DNA from: DASSUC01 sp035649895
GTDB lineage: Bacteria > Actinomycetota > Actinomycetes > Mycobacteriales > Micromonosporaceae
DNA length: 64,000 bases
Reading direction: 5' to 3'
Assembly: GCA_035649895.1 (NCBI GenBank)
Contig: DASRIS010000018.1
Span: 26,671 to 90,670, forward strand
Part shown: positions 16,986 to 26,927 of the stretch, in pieces
Layout: the number at the start of each line of letters is the position of its first letter
Numbering within the stretch: the first letter of the stretch is position 1
The notes under the pieces: generated by a model
What the model was told of the DNA's origin: nothing
Databases searched by the model: none
The model's input: only the letters and a program-made list of their open reading frames with translations
Program-made: the position numbers and the translations under genes

Positions 16986-18008
16986 TCAGTTCTGCGCCAG
17001 CAGGTCGCCAAGGTAGCGTGCCACGGCGCGCACGCTGGCGATTGTGCTGGGGTAGTCCATCCGGGTGGGACCCAGCACGCCCATCCCCCCGACAACCGTG
17101 GTGCCCGGCCCGTAGCCGGTGCTCACCACCGAGGTGGAGCGCAGGTCCTCGATCTCGTTCTCGTCCCCGATCCGCACGTTGAGTGTGCCTCCGCTCACCT
17201 CGCCGAAAAGCTTGAGCAGGATCACCTCCTCCTCCAGCGCCTCCAGGATCGGGCGCAGCGAGCCCTGGAAGTCCAGCATGCCGCCGCGCGCGAGGTTCGC
17301 GGTGCCGGCCAGCGCCATGCGCTCCTCGGAGCGCTCGACCAGCGTCTCCAGGAGCACGGTGGCGAGCGCGGTCATGGCCGGGCGCAGCGGCGCGGCGGTC
17401 TCCTCCACCATCGTCTGGACGAGCGTTGGGGTGTCGACCAGCCGGTGGCCGCCGAGCCTCTCGTTGATCTTCTGGCGCAGGCTGGTCACCGCCTCTGCCC
17501 CGAGCGGCCCGGGCAGCTCCACGAGCCGCTGCTCGACCCGGCCGGTGTCGGTGATCATCACGACCAGCAGCCGGGTGGTCGAGAGCGGGACCAGCTCCAG
17601 GTGGCGCACTGAGGAGCGGGACAGGCGCGGGTACTGCACGATCGCGACCTGCCGGGTCAGCTGGGCGAGCAGGCGGACCGTGCGGTGCACCACGTCGTCG
17701 AGGTCGACGGCGCCGATGAGGAACCGCTCGATCGCCCGGCGCTCGGCCGGCGAGAGCGGCTTGACCCGGGACAGCTTGTCGACGAAGAGGCGGTAGCCGC
17801 GGTCGGTGGGGACCCGGCCCGCGCTGGTGTGCGGCTGGCGGATGTAGCCTTCGTCCTCCAGCACGGCCATGTCGTTACGCACCGTGGCCGGGGAGACCCC
17901 CAGGTGGTGGCGCTCGACCAGGGCCTTGCTACCGACCGGCTCCTGCGTGGCCACGTAGTCCTCGACGATGGCGCGCAGCACATCCAGCTTGCGGTCATCG
18001 AGGGGCAT
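16986..18008 (-). CDS. hrcA: heat-inducible transcription repressor HrcA
   Basis: 340 residues. The N-terminal winged helix contains GVSPATVRNDMAVLEDEGYI and QPHTSAGRVPTDRGYR, the latter a family hallmark. The GAF-like central domain and C-terminal IGDENEIEDL and STGYGPG motifs follow. HrcA represses chaperone genes by binding CIRCE, and a perfect CIRCE lies 22 bp upstream of its own start. It is therefore autoregulated and controls the downstream dnaJ and rsmE. Confidence 0.97.
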   Translation of the reverse strand: MPLDDRKLDVLRAIVEDYVATQEPVGSKALVERHHLGVSPATVRNDMAVLEDEGYIRQPHTSAGRVPTDRGYRLFVDKLSRVKPLSPAERRAIERFLIGAVDLDDVVHRTVRLLAQLTRQVAIVQYPRLSRSSVRHLELVPLSTTRLLVVMITDTGRVEQRLVELPGPLGAEAVTSLRQKINERLGGHRLVDTPTLVQTMVEETAAPLRPAMTALATVLLETLVERSEERMALAGTANLARGGMLDFQGSLRPILEALEEEVILLKLFGEVSGGTLNVRIGDENEIEDLRSTSVVSTGYGPGTTVVGGMGVLGPTRMDYPSTIASVRAVARYLGDLLAQN

Positions 18009-18029
18009 GGCTCACCTCCTGGCACCCTG

Positions 18030-18056
18030 CTGGCACTCTGCGGCAGCGAGTGCCAG
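18030..18056. promoter_or_regulatory. CIRCE operator
   Basis: CTGGCACTC - 9 bases - GAGTGCCAG, a perfect 9-9-9 inverted repeat close to the consensus TTAGCACTC-N9-GAGTGCTAA. Its place just upstream of hrcA makes the assignment firm. Confidence 0.96.
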
Positions 18057-18164
18057 TCTACGACGGCCGTCCAGAGCAACGCGATGATCCGCGAGCTGGT
18101 TCACCAGTTATGTCGGGTACGCCCTTACTGACGCTCGAGCCCCGCTCGGGTGAGCCGGAGGTCC

Positions 18165-18205
18165 GTACCCCTGACGTGGCGGGGTTGATCGGTACCCCTA
18201 ACGTG
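18165..18205 (+). promoter_or_regulatory. 14-bp direct repeat upstream of the DUF4870 gene
   Basis: GTACCCCTGACGTG at 18165-18178 and GTACCCCTAACGTG at 18192-18205 differ at one base and are 27 bp apart start to start. The second ends 6 bp before the ATG at 18212. They may bind a regulator or mark a duplicated start region. The transcription start was not identified. Confidence 0.5.
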
Positions 18206-18211
18206 ACCTGC

Positions 18212-18907
18212 ATGACCGAAGCAACTCGTCCGTTTGGGGACGACCCGTACCGGCCGCCGGCCGGTCCGACCTCCCCGCCTACACCCCCCGGGTCCTACTC
18301 GACGCCGGGCGATGCGCCCGCCTACGGATACCCCCCGCCCCCCTCGTCAGGGCCTCCCTCGTCAGGGCCGCCGTCCTCGGGCCCGCCTGGTCCGGGCGGG
18401 TACGCCCCGCCACCCCAGGGTGGGTATCCTCCGCCGCCAGGCGGGTATGCCCCACCCGGCCCGGGCGGGTACGGCCCACCGGCCGGCTACGGCCCGCCCG
18501 GGGGCTACGGTCCGCCGGGGGGCTACGAGAAGGGCTACCCAGCCGGAGCCCCGGTGGCCGGCTACGCCAACAACGACGAGAGGACCTGGGCCCTCATCGC
18601 CCACTTCGGCGGCGCGCTCGGGGCGTTCCTCGGCGCCGGCGCCGGTGGCTGGGTGGCCCCGCTCGTGTCGCTGCTGGCCAAGGGCAACGAGTCGCCGACC
18701 GTACGCGCGCACTCGGTGGCGGCCCTCAACTTCCACATCACCATGACGATCGCGGCGATCATCGGTTGGACGATCGGCTGCGTCCTGCTCTTCATCCCCG
18801 GCATCGTTGTGATGATCATCGCGGTGGTCTTCGGCGTCATCGGCGGCGTGCGCGCCAACGAGGGCCAGCTCTACCGCTACCCGATGACGATCAACATGGT
18901 GAAATGA
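18212..18907 (+). CDS. proline/glycine-rich DUF4870 membrane protein
   Basis: 231 residues. The first half is low-complexity, with repeated PPSSG, GGYAPP and GYGPPGG units (residues about 12-110). The second half is a DUF4870 domain with NNDERTWALIAHFGGALGAF, two hydrophobic helices and a Gly/Ala-rich loop. Such proteins occur widely in actinobacteria with no defined activity. The ATG at 18212 is the first plausible start; it diverges from hrcA. Confidence 0.9.
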   Translation: MTEATRPFGDDPYRPPAGPTSPPTPPGSYSTPGDAPAYGYPPPPSSGPPSSGPPSSGPPGPGGYAPPPQGGYPPPPGGYAPPGPGGYGPPAGYGPPGGYGPPGGYEKGYPAGAPVAGYANNDERTWALIAHFGGALGAFLGAGAGGWVAPLVSLLAKGNESPTVRAHSVAALNFHITMTIAAIIGWTIGCVLLFIPGIVVMIIAVVFGVIGGVRANEGQLYRYPMTINMVK

Positions 18908-18915
18908 GCCGAGCC

Positions 18916-18947
18916 TGCGGGGCCTGACGGATGCGTCGGGCCCCGCA
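18916..18947. terminator. hairpin terminator between the DUF4870 gene and hemW
   Basis: Thirteen-base arms TGCGGGGCCTGAC and GTCGGGCCCCGCA with one G-T-type mismatch and a six-base loop, beginning 9 bp after the DUF4870 stop. The two genes converge, so it may serve both. No U-tract follows, which is common in actinomycetes. Confidence 0.7.
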
Positions 18948-19006
18948 CCGGCCAGCCCCGCTCGCGCCCCCGTTCCGCTCCCCCCATCACCTGCGCCCGC
19001 CGGGCG

Positions 19007-20242
19007 TCACGGCAGCAGGTCCCGCACCACCGCGTCGGCGAGCAGGCGCCCCCGCAGGGTCAGCACCGCACGCCCGGCCGCATAGGGGCCGCCCGCCAGC
19101 AGCCCGGCGGCGAGAGCACGCTCCGCGCCGGCCCGCGCCGCCGCGTCCAGAGTGGACAGCGCCAGCCCGTCGGCCAGGCGCAGCCGCAGCATCACGTCCT
19201 CGGTGTGCCGCTCCGCCCCGGTCAGCACCTCCCGGGCCTGCCCGGGTGACCCGCCGGCGGCCAGCCGCTGGGCGTACGCCGCCGGGTGCCGGACGTTCCA
19301 CCAGCGCACGCCGCCGACGTGGCTGTGCGCCCCCGGCCCCAGGCCCCACCAGTCACCGCCGGTCCAGTAGAGCAGGTTGTGCCGGCAGCGCCCGGCCGGG
19401 CCGCGGGCCCAGTTCGACACCTCGTACCAGGTCAGGCCGGCGCCCGACAGCACGGCGTCCGCGGCCAGGTAGCGGTCGGCGGCGACGTCGTCCGACGGGT
19501 ACGGCAGCTCGCCGCGGCGCATGCGGGCCGCGAGCCGGGTCCCGTCCTCCACGACCAGGGCGTACGCGCTCACGTGGTCCGCACCCGCCCGGATGGCCGC
19601 GGCCAGCGAGGCGGCGAAGTCCTCGGCGGTCTCCCCTGGCGTGCCGTAGATGAGATCCAGGTTGACGTGGGCGAACCCGGCCTCGCGCGCCTGCTCCGCA
19701 GCTGCGGTGGCGCGCCCCGGCGTGTGCTGCCGGTCGAGGACGGCGAGCACGTGCGGCGCTGCCGACTGCATGCCCAGCGACACCCGGGTGAAGCCGGCCT
19801 GGCGCAGGCGCCGCAGCGCCGCGAGGTCCACCGACTCCGGGTTCGCCTCGGTCGTCACCTCAGCGCCTGCGGCGAGCCCGAACGCCTTGTCCACCCCTTC
19901 CAGGATGCGGGCCAGGTCGTCGGGCGGGAGCAGGGTCGGCGTGCCACCGCCGAAGAACACCGTCTGGGCCGCTGGCGCGGCTCCGTCCAGCACCCGGGCG
20001 GCGAGGTCGAGCTCGCCCAGGACCGCCTCCAGGTACGCCGCCCGGCTGGCGCCGGTCCCGCCGCTCCCACCGCCCAGCTCCGCCGGGGTGTACGTGTTGA
20101 AGTCGCAGTAGCCGCAGCGGCTCGCGCAGAACGGCACGTGCACGTACACGCCGAAGCCCCGGGCGCCGGCCTGGCCGCGCGCGTGCTCGGGCAGGGACCC
20201 GTCAGCCGGTACGGGTGCCCCCTTGGGAAGTGGGCCGGGCAT
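19007..20242 (-). CDS. hemW: radical SAM heme chaperone HemW (HemN-like)
   Basis: 411 residues from ATG 20242. The radical-SAM iron-sulfur motif CASRCGYCDF is near residue 40, and FFGGGTPTLLPPDDL is the next family signature. TTEANPESV and SLGMQSAAPHVLAVLDR follow, as in HemW. HemW inserts heme into apoproteins; the CxxxCxYC followed by Asp-Phe fits HemW rather than true oxygen-independent coproporphyrinogen oxidase. Neighbouring hrcA-dnaJ and lepA keep the conserved lepA-hemW-hrcA-dnaJ order. Confidence 0.94.
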   Translation of the reverse strand: MPGPLPKGAPVPADGSLPEHARGQAGARGFGVYVHVPFCASRCGYCDFNTYTPAELGGGSGGTGASRAAYLEAVLGELDLAARVLDGAAPAAQTVFFGGGTPTLLPPDDLARILEGVDKAFGLAAGAEVTTEANPESVDLAALRRLRQAGFTRVSLGMQSAAPHVLAVLDRQHTPGRATAAAEQAREAGFAHVNLDLIYGTPGETAEDFAASLAAAIRAGADHVSAYALVVEDGTRLAARMRRGELPYPSDDVAADRYLAADAVLSGAGLTWYEVSNWARGPAGRCRHNLLYWTGGDWWGLGPGAHSHVGGVRWWNVRHPAAYAQRLAAGGSPGQAREVLTGAERHTEDVMLRLRLADGLALSTLDAAARAGAERALAAGLLAGGPYAAGRAVLTLRGRLLADAVVRDLLP

Positions 20243-20281
20243 GGCACCCAGTGTGCCCGCCGGGTTGTCTAGTCTGCCGGC

Positions 20282-21097
20282 ATGACGGCGCCGACCGAAC
20301 AGCTTGTCCGCACCGGGGTCAGCCGCGGCGTGGCAACGCTCACGCTGGACAGCCCGCGCAACCGCAACGCCCTCTCCGGTGCGCTGCTCGCCCAGCTGCT
20401 CGCGGCGCTGACCGCGGTGACCAGTGACGACGCGGTACGGGTCATCGTGCTCACGCACACCGGGCCGGTCTTCTGCTCCGGCGCCGACCTGAAGGAGACC
20501 GCGGCGGCGGTCGCCTCCGGCCAGCTCCCGGCCGCGCGCCTCGGCGACGTGCTCGTCACCCTCGTGGAGTGCCCCAAGCCGGTGGTCGCGCGGGTGGCCG
20601 GGCCGGCCCGGGCCGGCGGGATCGGGCTCGTCGCGGCGGCGGACATCGCGGTGTGCGCGTACCAGGCGACCTTCGGCTTCTCCGAGGTACGGCTGGGCGT
20701 CATCCCGGCGGTGATCTCGGCGACCGTGCTGCCCCGGCTCGCCCCGCGGGCGGCGGCCGAGCTCTTCCTGACCGGGGAGACCTTTGACGGGGCGCGGGCC
20801 GCGCAGATCGGTCTGGTGACGGCGGCGGTGCCGGCGCAGGAGCTGGACACCGAGGTCGAGCGGTACTGCGCCGCGCTGGTGCGAGGGGCGCCCGGCGCGC
20901 TCGCCGGAGCCAAGCAGCTGCTGCGCCGGCGGCCAGCCGGTGACCTGCGGGCCGAGCTGGCCGCGCTCACCGAGCTGTCGACCGGCTACTTCCGCTCCGG
21001 CGAGGGGCGGGAGGGGATCGCCGCGTTCTGGGAGAAACGGGACGCGGCGTGGGTGCCCCGAGCCGAGCCCGGTCCCGCCTCGGCGCCCGGGCGGTGA
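20282..21097 (+). CDS. enoyl-CoA hydratase/isomerase (crotonase) family
   Basis: 271 residues. The oxyanion-hole regions are FCSGADLKE and ARAGGIGLVAAADIAV. The catalytic segment FSEVRLGVIPAVISATVLPR retains one Glu at the position used by methylglutaconyl-CoA and related hydratases. That pattern suggests a branched-chain or acyclic-terpenoid type substrate rather than fatty acids. It diverges from hemW with 39 bp between starts. No pathway neighbours are present. Confidence 0.88.
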   Translation: MTAPTEQLVRTGVSRGVATLTLDSPRNRNALSGALLAQLLAALTAVTSDDAVRVIVLTHTGPVFCSGADLKETAAAVASGQLPAARLGDVLVTLVECPKPVVARVAGPARAGGIGLVAAADIAVCAYQATFGFSEVRLGVIPAVISATVLPRLAPRAAAELFLTGETFDGARAAQIGLVTAAVPAQELDTEVERYCAALVRGAPGALAGAKQLLRRRPAGDLRAELAALTELSTGYFRSGEGREGIAAFWEKRDAAWVPRAEPGPASAPGR

Positions 21098-21187
21098 GCA
21101 CCACGCACGCGTGGCCGCCGCGGGCGCGTAGGCCCCGCGGGCGCGTGCGTACTGTGGAGCTGCGGCATCGGACAAGAGGAGGTGGAA

Positions 21188-22030
21188 GTGCGAATCCGGA
21201 CACTGCTCGGCGTCGTCCTGGTGCTGGCGCTGGTGACCGGGCTCGGTCTCTTCCTCGCGCTGCGCACGGGGGAGGTGAAGCTGCCGTCCGCGCGGTTGCG
21301 CGCCTGCACGGTCGAGGCGGAGGGCACGGTGACCCTCGACTGGGAGCAGATGGCCAACTCCGCGACGATCGCCGCGGTGGGCATCCGCCGGGGGCTGCCC
21401 GAGCGGGCCGTGGTGGTCGCGCTCGCCACCGCGTTGCAGGAGTCGAAGCTGCGCAACCTGGCCGGCGGTGACCGCGACTCGGTCGGCCTGTTCCAGCAGC
21501 GCCCGAGCCAGGGCTGGGGCACGCCGGAGCAGATCCGGGACCCGCGGTACTCGGCCGGTCGCTTCTACACCGCGCTGCTGCGGGTGCGCGGCTGGCAGAA
21601 GATGCGGGTGACCGACGCGGCACAGGCGGTGCAGCGCAGCGCCTACCCGCAGGCGTACGAGCGGTGGGCGGACGAGTCCGCGGTGCTCACCACCGCGCTG
21701 CTGGGCCATGCGAGCGGGGCGGTGGCCTGCTCGCTGCCGGACCCGGCGCTGCGCGGCGAGGCCGCTGCGGCGGCGCTCGGCAGCCACCTCCAGCTCGACT
21801 GGGGGGACGCGACCGAGGCCTCCGCAGCCGGGCCGACGCTGTCGCTGTCCGTGTCCAGCGCCAAGACCGGCTGGCAGTACGCGCACTGGCTGGTCTCCCA
21901 TGCCGCAAACGTCGGCGTCATCCGGGTCGCCTACGAGGACCGCGAGTGGACCGCGAAGAGCGGCATCTGGACCCGGGTGAAAGGGGCGTCGACACCGCGG
22001 GTCCTCGCCGAGGTCCGCGCCGGCGCCTGA
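21188..22030 (+). CDS. membrane-anchored lysozyme-like protein
   Basis: 280 residues from GTG 21188, with AGGAGG at 21177-21182 (a GTG two codons earlier is too close to it). An N-terminal hydrophobic helix (residues about 5-25) anchors or exports the protein. The region ALATALQESKLRNLAGGDRD, SVGLFQQRPSQGWG and YSAGRFYTAL resembles goose-type/SLT lysozyme folds, with the Glu in QESKLRN a candidate general acid. The C-terminal third (YAHWLVSHA, VGVIRVAYEDREW) is a separate small domain. It may act on peptidoglycan, though activity is uncertain. Confidence 0.72.
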   Translation: MRIRTLLGVVLVLALVTGLGLFLALRTGEVKLPSARLRACTVEAEGTVTLDWEQMANSATIAAVGIRRGLPERAVVVALATALQESKLRNLAGGDRDSVGLFQQRPSQGWGTPEQIRDPRYSAGRFYTALLRVRGWQKMRVTDAAQAVQRSAYPQAYERWADESAVLTTALLGHASGAVACSLPDPALRGEAAAAALGSHLQLDWGDATEASAAGPTLSLSVSSAKTGWQYAHWLVSHAANVGVIRVAYEDREWTAKSGIWTRVKGASTPRVLAEVRAGA

Positions 22031-22057
22031 GCCGATGTGCCCGCCGGCGCCTGAGCC
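22019..22057. repeat. 15-bp direct repeat straddling a stop codon
   Basis: GCCGGCGCCTGAGCC occurs at 22019-22033 and again at 22043-22057, 24 bp apart. The first copy contains the stop codon of the lysozyme-like gene, so the gene end has been duplicated. Confidence 0.75.
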
Positions 22058-22143
22058 TGATAACGCGGACCGGTAACGCCTCCCAGCCGTGGCAGAACCA
22101 CAAAAATAAGTGACGGATACTGATGTATGAAGCTGGTTCAACA

Positions 22144-22165
22144 TTGACTGAGCCAACTTAGTCAA
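22144..22165. repeat. inverted repeat TTGACT-N10-AGTCAA
   Basis: A perfect 6-bp inverted repeat in an unusually AT-rich stretch (22095-22170) of this GC-rich window. It lies between the lysozyme-like gene and the terminator hairpin. It could be an operator or a weak hairpin; nothing nearby identifies it. Confidence 0.35.
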
Positions 22166-22184
22166 CCGCATGGCTACGCACGGT

Positions 22185-22210
22185 GAGGAGCCCCCATTTG
22201 GGGGCTCCTC
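22185..22210. terminator. strong hairpin terminator
   Basis: Perfect 11-bp stem GAGGAGCCCCC/GGGGGCTCCTC with loop ATTT, 18 bp from the end of the GlsB-type gene on the minus strand and 155 bp after the plus-strand gene. It probably ends transcription in both directions. Confidence 0.85.
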
Positions 22211-22227
22211 CGACCGCGCCTGAGCGC

Positions 22228-22500
22228 TTAGATGGTGCTTCGCCGGCCGGCGAGACCGACCGTGAGCGCGACGCCGAGCGCCGCGAGCGCAACCTGGATG
22301 AAGATCTCGATCCAGTCGACGCCTGCGGTCTCGACCACGCCCGCCGCACGGGCAATCGCGCTGCCGAGCAGCGCCGCACCGACGCCGATCAGCATGGTCA
22401 GCCACATCGGGATGTTCTGGCGGCCGGGTACGACCAACCGCCCCAGAGCGCCGACGATCAGGCCGATGATGAGCGCCGAGATGATACCGGTGACGGTCAC
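22228..22500 (-). CDS. GlsB/YeaQ/YmgE family stress membrane protein
   Basis: 90 residues, the standard size. It has three hydrophobic helices with the pattern IIGLIVGALGRLVVPGRQNIPMWLT, LIGVGAALLGSAIA and ALGVALTVGL. A strong GGAGGGG precedes the GTG start at 22500. Members are small inner-membrane proteins linked to stress responses, with no known reaction. It is a single-gene unit ending at the hairpin at 22185-22210. Confidence 0.93.
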   Translation of the reverse strand: MTVTGIISALIIGLIVGALGRLVVPGRQNIPMWLTMLIGVGAALLGSAIARAAGVVETAGVDWIEIFIQVALAALGVALTVGLAGRRSTI

Positions 22501-22573
22501 GGCCCCTCCTTCGGGATTTCGGAACGGACGATCGGACTTATGCCCGCTGCCCCAGATCCCAAACCAGGAGGTG

Positions 22574-24451
<1,878 letters not shown>

Positions 24452-24550
24452 GGTCGTCCGTTCTCGTCGGTCGGTCGTCTCTCGTCGCTGTTCTGCCGGT
24501 TCTCGGTCGGCCGGTCTGCCGTCGTCGTCGGCCTGCCGGTGGTCTCTCGC
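24452..24550. repeat. low-complexity GTC/CGG-rich leader of lepA
   Basis: A pyrimidine-skewed stretch on the plus strand (repeated TCGGTCGGTCGTC, TCTCGTCG and CTGCCGGT units), so the lepA transcript leader is rich in GACC/GAGA. It is about 100 bp and lies between lepA and the divergent APH-fold gene. The repeats are degenerate and no defined RNA structure was found. Confidence 0.5.
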
Positions 24551-24605
24551 CTGTCGCCAGGTGGTCCTATGGTCCCACGCAACGGTCGCGGGCAGGATCA
24601 GCCCC

Positions 24606-25610
24606 ATGCGGACCACGCTGCCGGCCGTGCCCTACCACGCGACCGCCCAGCGCCCTGGCTGGGCCGAGCTCCCGGACGGCGTGCGCAGCGGCATCGAGCA
24701 GCGCCTCGGCGCGCCGGTGGCCGAGGCGCGCACCGCCGGCGGGGGCTTCACCCGCGGCTTCGCGGCGGTCCTGCGCACGACCACCGGCGAGCGGGCGTTC
24801 GTCAAGGCCGCCCCGGCCGGCACGCCGGTCGCCGCCGCGTACGCCCGCGAAGCCGAGGTCACGGCCGCGCTGCCGGCGGCCGTACCAGCGGCGCGGCTGC
24901 GCTGGACCGGGACGGCGGCGGGCTGGTACGCGATCTGCCTGGACCCGGTCGACGGCCATGTGCCGGGGCTGCCCTGGGACCCGGCAGAGCTGGACGCGGC
25001 GCTCGCCGCATGGGCCGCCGCCGCCGAGGCCCTGCGCCACCCGCCGCCGGGACTGCCCGCCCTCGGCCTGCCGGCCTTCGCGGACATCGCCGCCAGTGAC
25101 CTCAGTCACTGGCAGCCGGTCGCCGCGCACCGGGCGCCGCTGCCGGGCATGCCCGGGTACGCCCGCGGCCGGCTGGATGAGCTGGCCACCCTGGAGGCCA
25201 CCCTGCCCGGGCACACCGCCGGGGCCACCGGCGTGACCCACTGCGACCTGCGCCTCGACAACGTGCTGGTCGACCCGGGCGGGCGGGCCTGGATCTGCGA
25301 CTGGAACTGGGTCTGCACCGGACCGGCCTGGGTCGACACGGCGGCCCTGCTGGTGACCGCGTACGCCAGCGGCCTGGACGCGGACGGGCTCTTCGCCGCC
25401 CACCCGACCGCGCGGACCGCGCCGCCGGAGGCGCTGGATGCGCTGCTCGCCGGGCTCGCCGGGTTCTGGCTGGTGCAGAGCGGCTGGGGGCCCTCGGACG
25501 CCTCACCGGCGCTGCGTGGGCACCAGCGGTGGAGCGGTGAGGTGAGCCTGGCATGGCTCGCGCAGCGCCGAGGCTGGCCCGTTTTGGATGGCTCGCGCCT
25601 GGCCTGGTAA
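24606..25610 (+). CDS. phosphotransferase of the aminoglycoside/choline kinase (APH) fold
   Basis: 334 residues from ATG 24606. The kinase-like pattern includes GGGFTRGFAAVLRTTTGERAFVK (nucleotide loop and Lys), the catalytic loop HCDLRLDNVLV (Brenner-like HxDxxxxN) and ICDWNWV (metal-binding Asp). This resembles aminoglycoside phosphotransferase family members of unknown substrate that sit between lepA and rpsT. No resistance genes surround it, so a metabolic small molecule is the likelier substrate. Confidence 0.86.
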   Translation: MRTTLPAVPYHATAQRPGWAELPDGVRSGIEQRLGAPVAEARTAGGGFTRGFAAVLRTTTGERAFVKAAPAGTPVAAAYAREAEVTAALPAAVPAARLRWTGTAAGWYAICLDPVDGHVPGLPWDPAELDAALAAWAAAAEALRHPPPGLPALGLPAFADIAASDLSHWQPVAAHRAPLPGMPGYARGRLDELATLEATLPGHTAGATGVTHCDLRLDNVLVDPGGRAWICDWNWVCTGPAWVDTAALLVTAYASGLDADGLFAAHPTARTAPPEALDALLAGLAGFWLVQSGWGPSDASPALRGHQRWSGEVSLAWLAQRRGWPVLDGSRLAW

Positions 25611-25703
25611 CCTTGCTCTTCGCGCCGGGTGGCGTGTCCGCGTTGCGTGCGCCCGCCTGAGCTCCTAGCTACCCGAACCGAACTATCAGGACGAGGCTGT
25701 CGC

Positions 25704-25970
25704 GTGGCGAACATCAAGTCCCAGATCAAGCGCAACCGGCAGAACGAGAAGCGCCGCCTGCGCAACAAGGCGGTCAAGTCGTCGCTGAAGACCGCGATCC
25801 GCAAGTTCGGCGTCGCGGCGCAGGCTGGTGACCCCGAGAACGCGACAACGCTGATGCGCGAGGCATCCCGCCAGCTGGACAAGGCGGTCAGCAAGGGCGT
25901 TATCCACAAGAACCAGGCGGCCAACCGCAAGTCGGCCATTGCCAAGCGGCTGCAGACGCTGGCCTCCTGA
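25704..25970 (+). CDS. rpsT: 30S ribosomal protein S20
   Basis: 88 residues from GTG 25704. The N-terminus ANIKSQIKRNRQNEKRRLRN and the C-terminal GVIHKNQAANRKSAIAKRL are hallmarks of S20, which binds 16S rRNA helices. It is placed next to lepA and holA as usual in actinobacteria. A GAGG nine bases upstream serves as ribosome-binding site. Confidence 0.98.
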   Translation: MANIKSQIKRNRQNEKRRLRNKAVKSSLKTAIRKFGVAAQAGDPENATTLMREASRQLDKAVSKGVIHKNQAANRKSAIAKRLQTLAS

Positions 25971-26213
25971 CCCTGCGGGTCCACCTTCTGGTCCTGGGTC
26001 GCCTCGGCGGGCCGTCGTGCTCCCGGGGGTGCCCTGTCGGCAGCCTCGACGATCCAGTTACCCGCCTGAGCCAGTGGTCGCCGCTGTCAGATAGCTGGTG
26101 TGATCGTTGAGTCGCGCCGGTTGGCCCGGCCGCTCAGCAAGCGCCCCTCGGTTGTAGGGGCTGCCGCCGCAGGGCTGGTTTCCCGGTGGCTCGCTCGGGA
26201 GAATGTCGCTGAT

Positions 26214-26753
26214 ATGCGGGTGGCTTCCTTTGCGTTGGCCGAACGGGCCGCCCAGGCGCGCGACGTGATGACGGTGGCGTTCGGCCTGGACCCAGCTGAG
26301 GCCAGCCAACGTGAGGAGATCTTTCGCGGGCACGCCCAGCGCCCTGGCATCATCAGCCTCGGCGCGTTCGACGACAAGGACCGGCTCGTCGCCTTTTGTT
26401 ACGGTTTTCCCGGGCTGCCGTCCAGCTGGTGGGAGAGCCAGATCCGGCCGCACCTTGTCCAGGCGGGCACCGAGGAGTGGCTGTCCAACGTCTTCGAGCT
26501 CACCGAGCTGCATGTGCACCCGGATCGACAGGGCCGGGGGATCGGCCGGGCGCTTATCACGTGCGTGTGCAACGCCAGTAACCTGCCGAAGGCGATCCTC
26601 TCCGTGCGTAGCGACTCGGCCGTGGCTCAACGGCTCTACCGCAGCCTCGGTTTCACCGATCTCACCGCGCCGTTCACATTCGGCAACCTGCCACCCGAGT
26701 ACCTGGTAATGGGTGCGTGGTTGCCGCTACCGACCAGCCGACGCCACCGGTGA
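26214..26753 (+). CDS. GNAT family acetyltransferase
   Basis: 179 residues from ATG 26214; a frame opens earlier at 26100, but the extra residues look non-coding. The acetyl-CoA motif is LHVHPDRQGRGIGRALI (V/I-x-x-x-x-R/Q-x-x-G-x-G/A), followed by ILSVRSDSAVAQRLYRSLGF. Substrate unknown. The 240 bp between rpsT and this gene hold no other gene I can see. Confidence 0.82.
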   Translation: MRVASFALAERAAQARDVMTVAFGLDPAEASQREEIFRGHAQRPGIISLGAFDDKDRLVAFCYGFPGLPSSWWESQIRPHLVQAGTEEWLSNVFELTELHVHPDRQGRGIGRALITCVCNASNLPKAILSVRSDSAVAQRLYRSLGFTDLTAPFTFGNLPPEYLVMGAWLPLPTSRRHR

Positions 26754-26823
26754 CCGCCCTTCGCCGCGGGCACGTCCGACGTCCGGCGGCGTCAGGCAGG
26801 GCCCTCAGCCGAGTCTCCGGCCG

Positions 26824-26912
26824 CGGGAGTTTCACGCTGAGGGCTCCGGCCGGGAAGTCTCGCGCTGGGGGCTCCGGCCGGAAGTTCCACGCCGGGGGCT
26901 CCGGCCGGGGGG
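26824..26912. repeat. 27-28-bp tandem repeat at the GNAT/holA convergent junction
   Basis: Three degenerate units ending in GGGCTCCGGCCG occur with the shared block starting at 26841, 26869 and 26896. Neighbouring sequence shows a decayed fourth unit. It lies between converging genes, outside both coding regions. Confidence 0.75.
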
Positions 26913-26927
26913 TCCTCAGGTCCGGAG

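Noticed and set aside
20243..22405. Upstream extension of the hemW frame
   Set aside because: It is antisense to the crotonase and lysozyme-like genes and has no hemW-like sequence; the ATG at 20242 fits the family.
24606..25610. Aminoglycoside resistance gene
   Set aside because: The APH fold alone does not show drug specificity; the neighbourhood (lepA, rpsT) is housekeeping.
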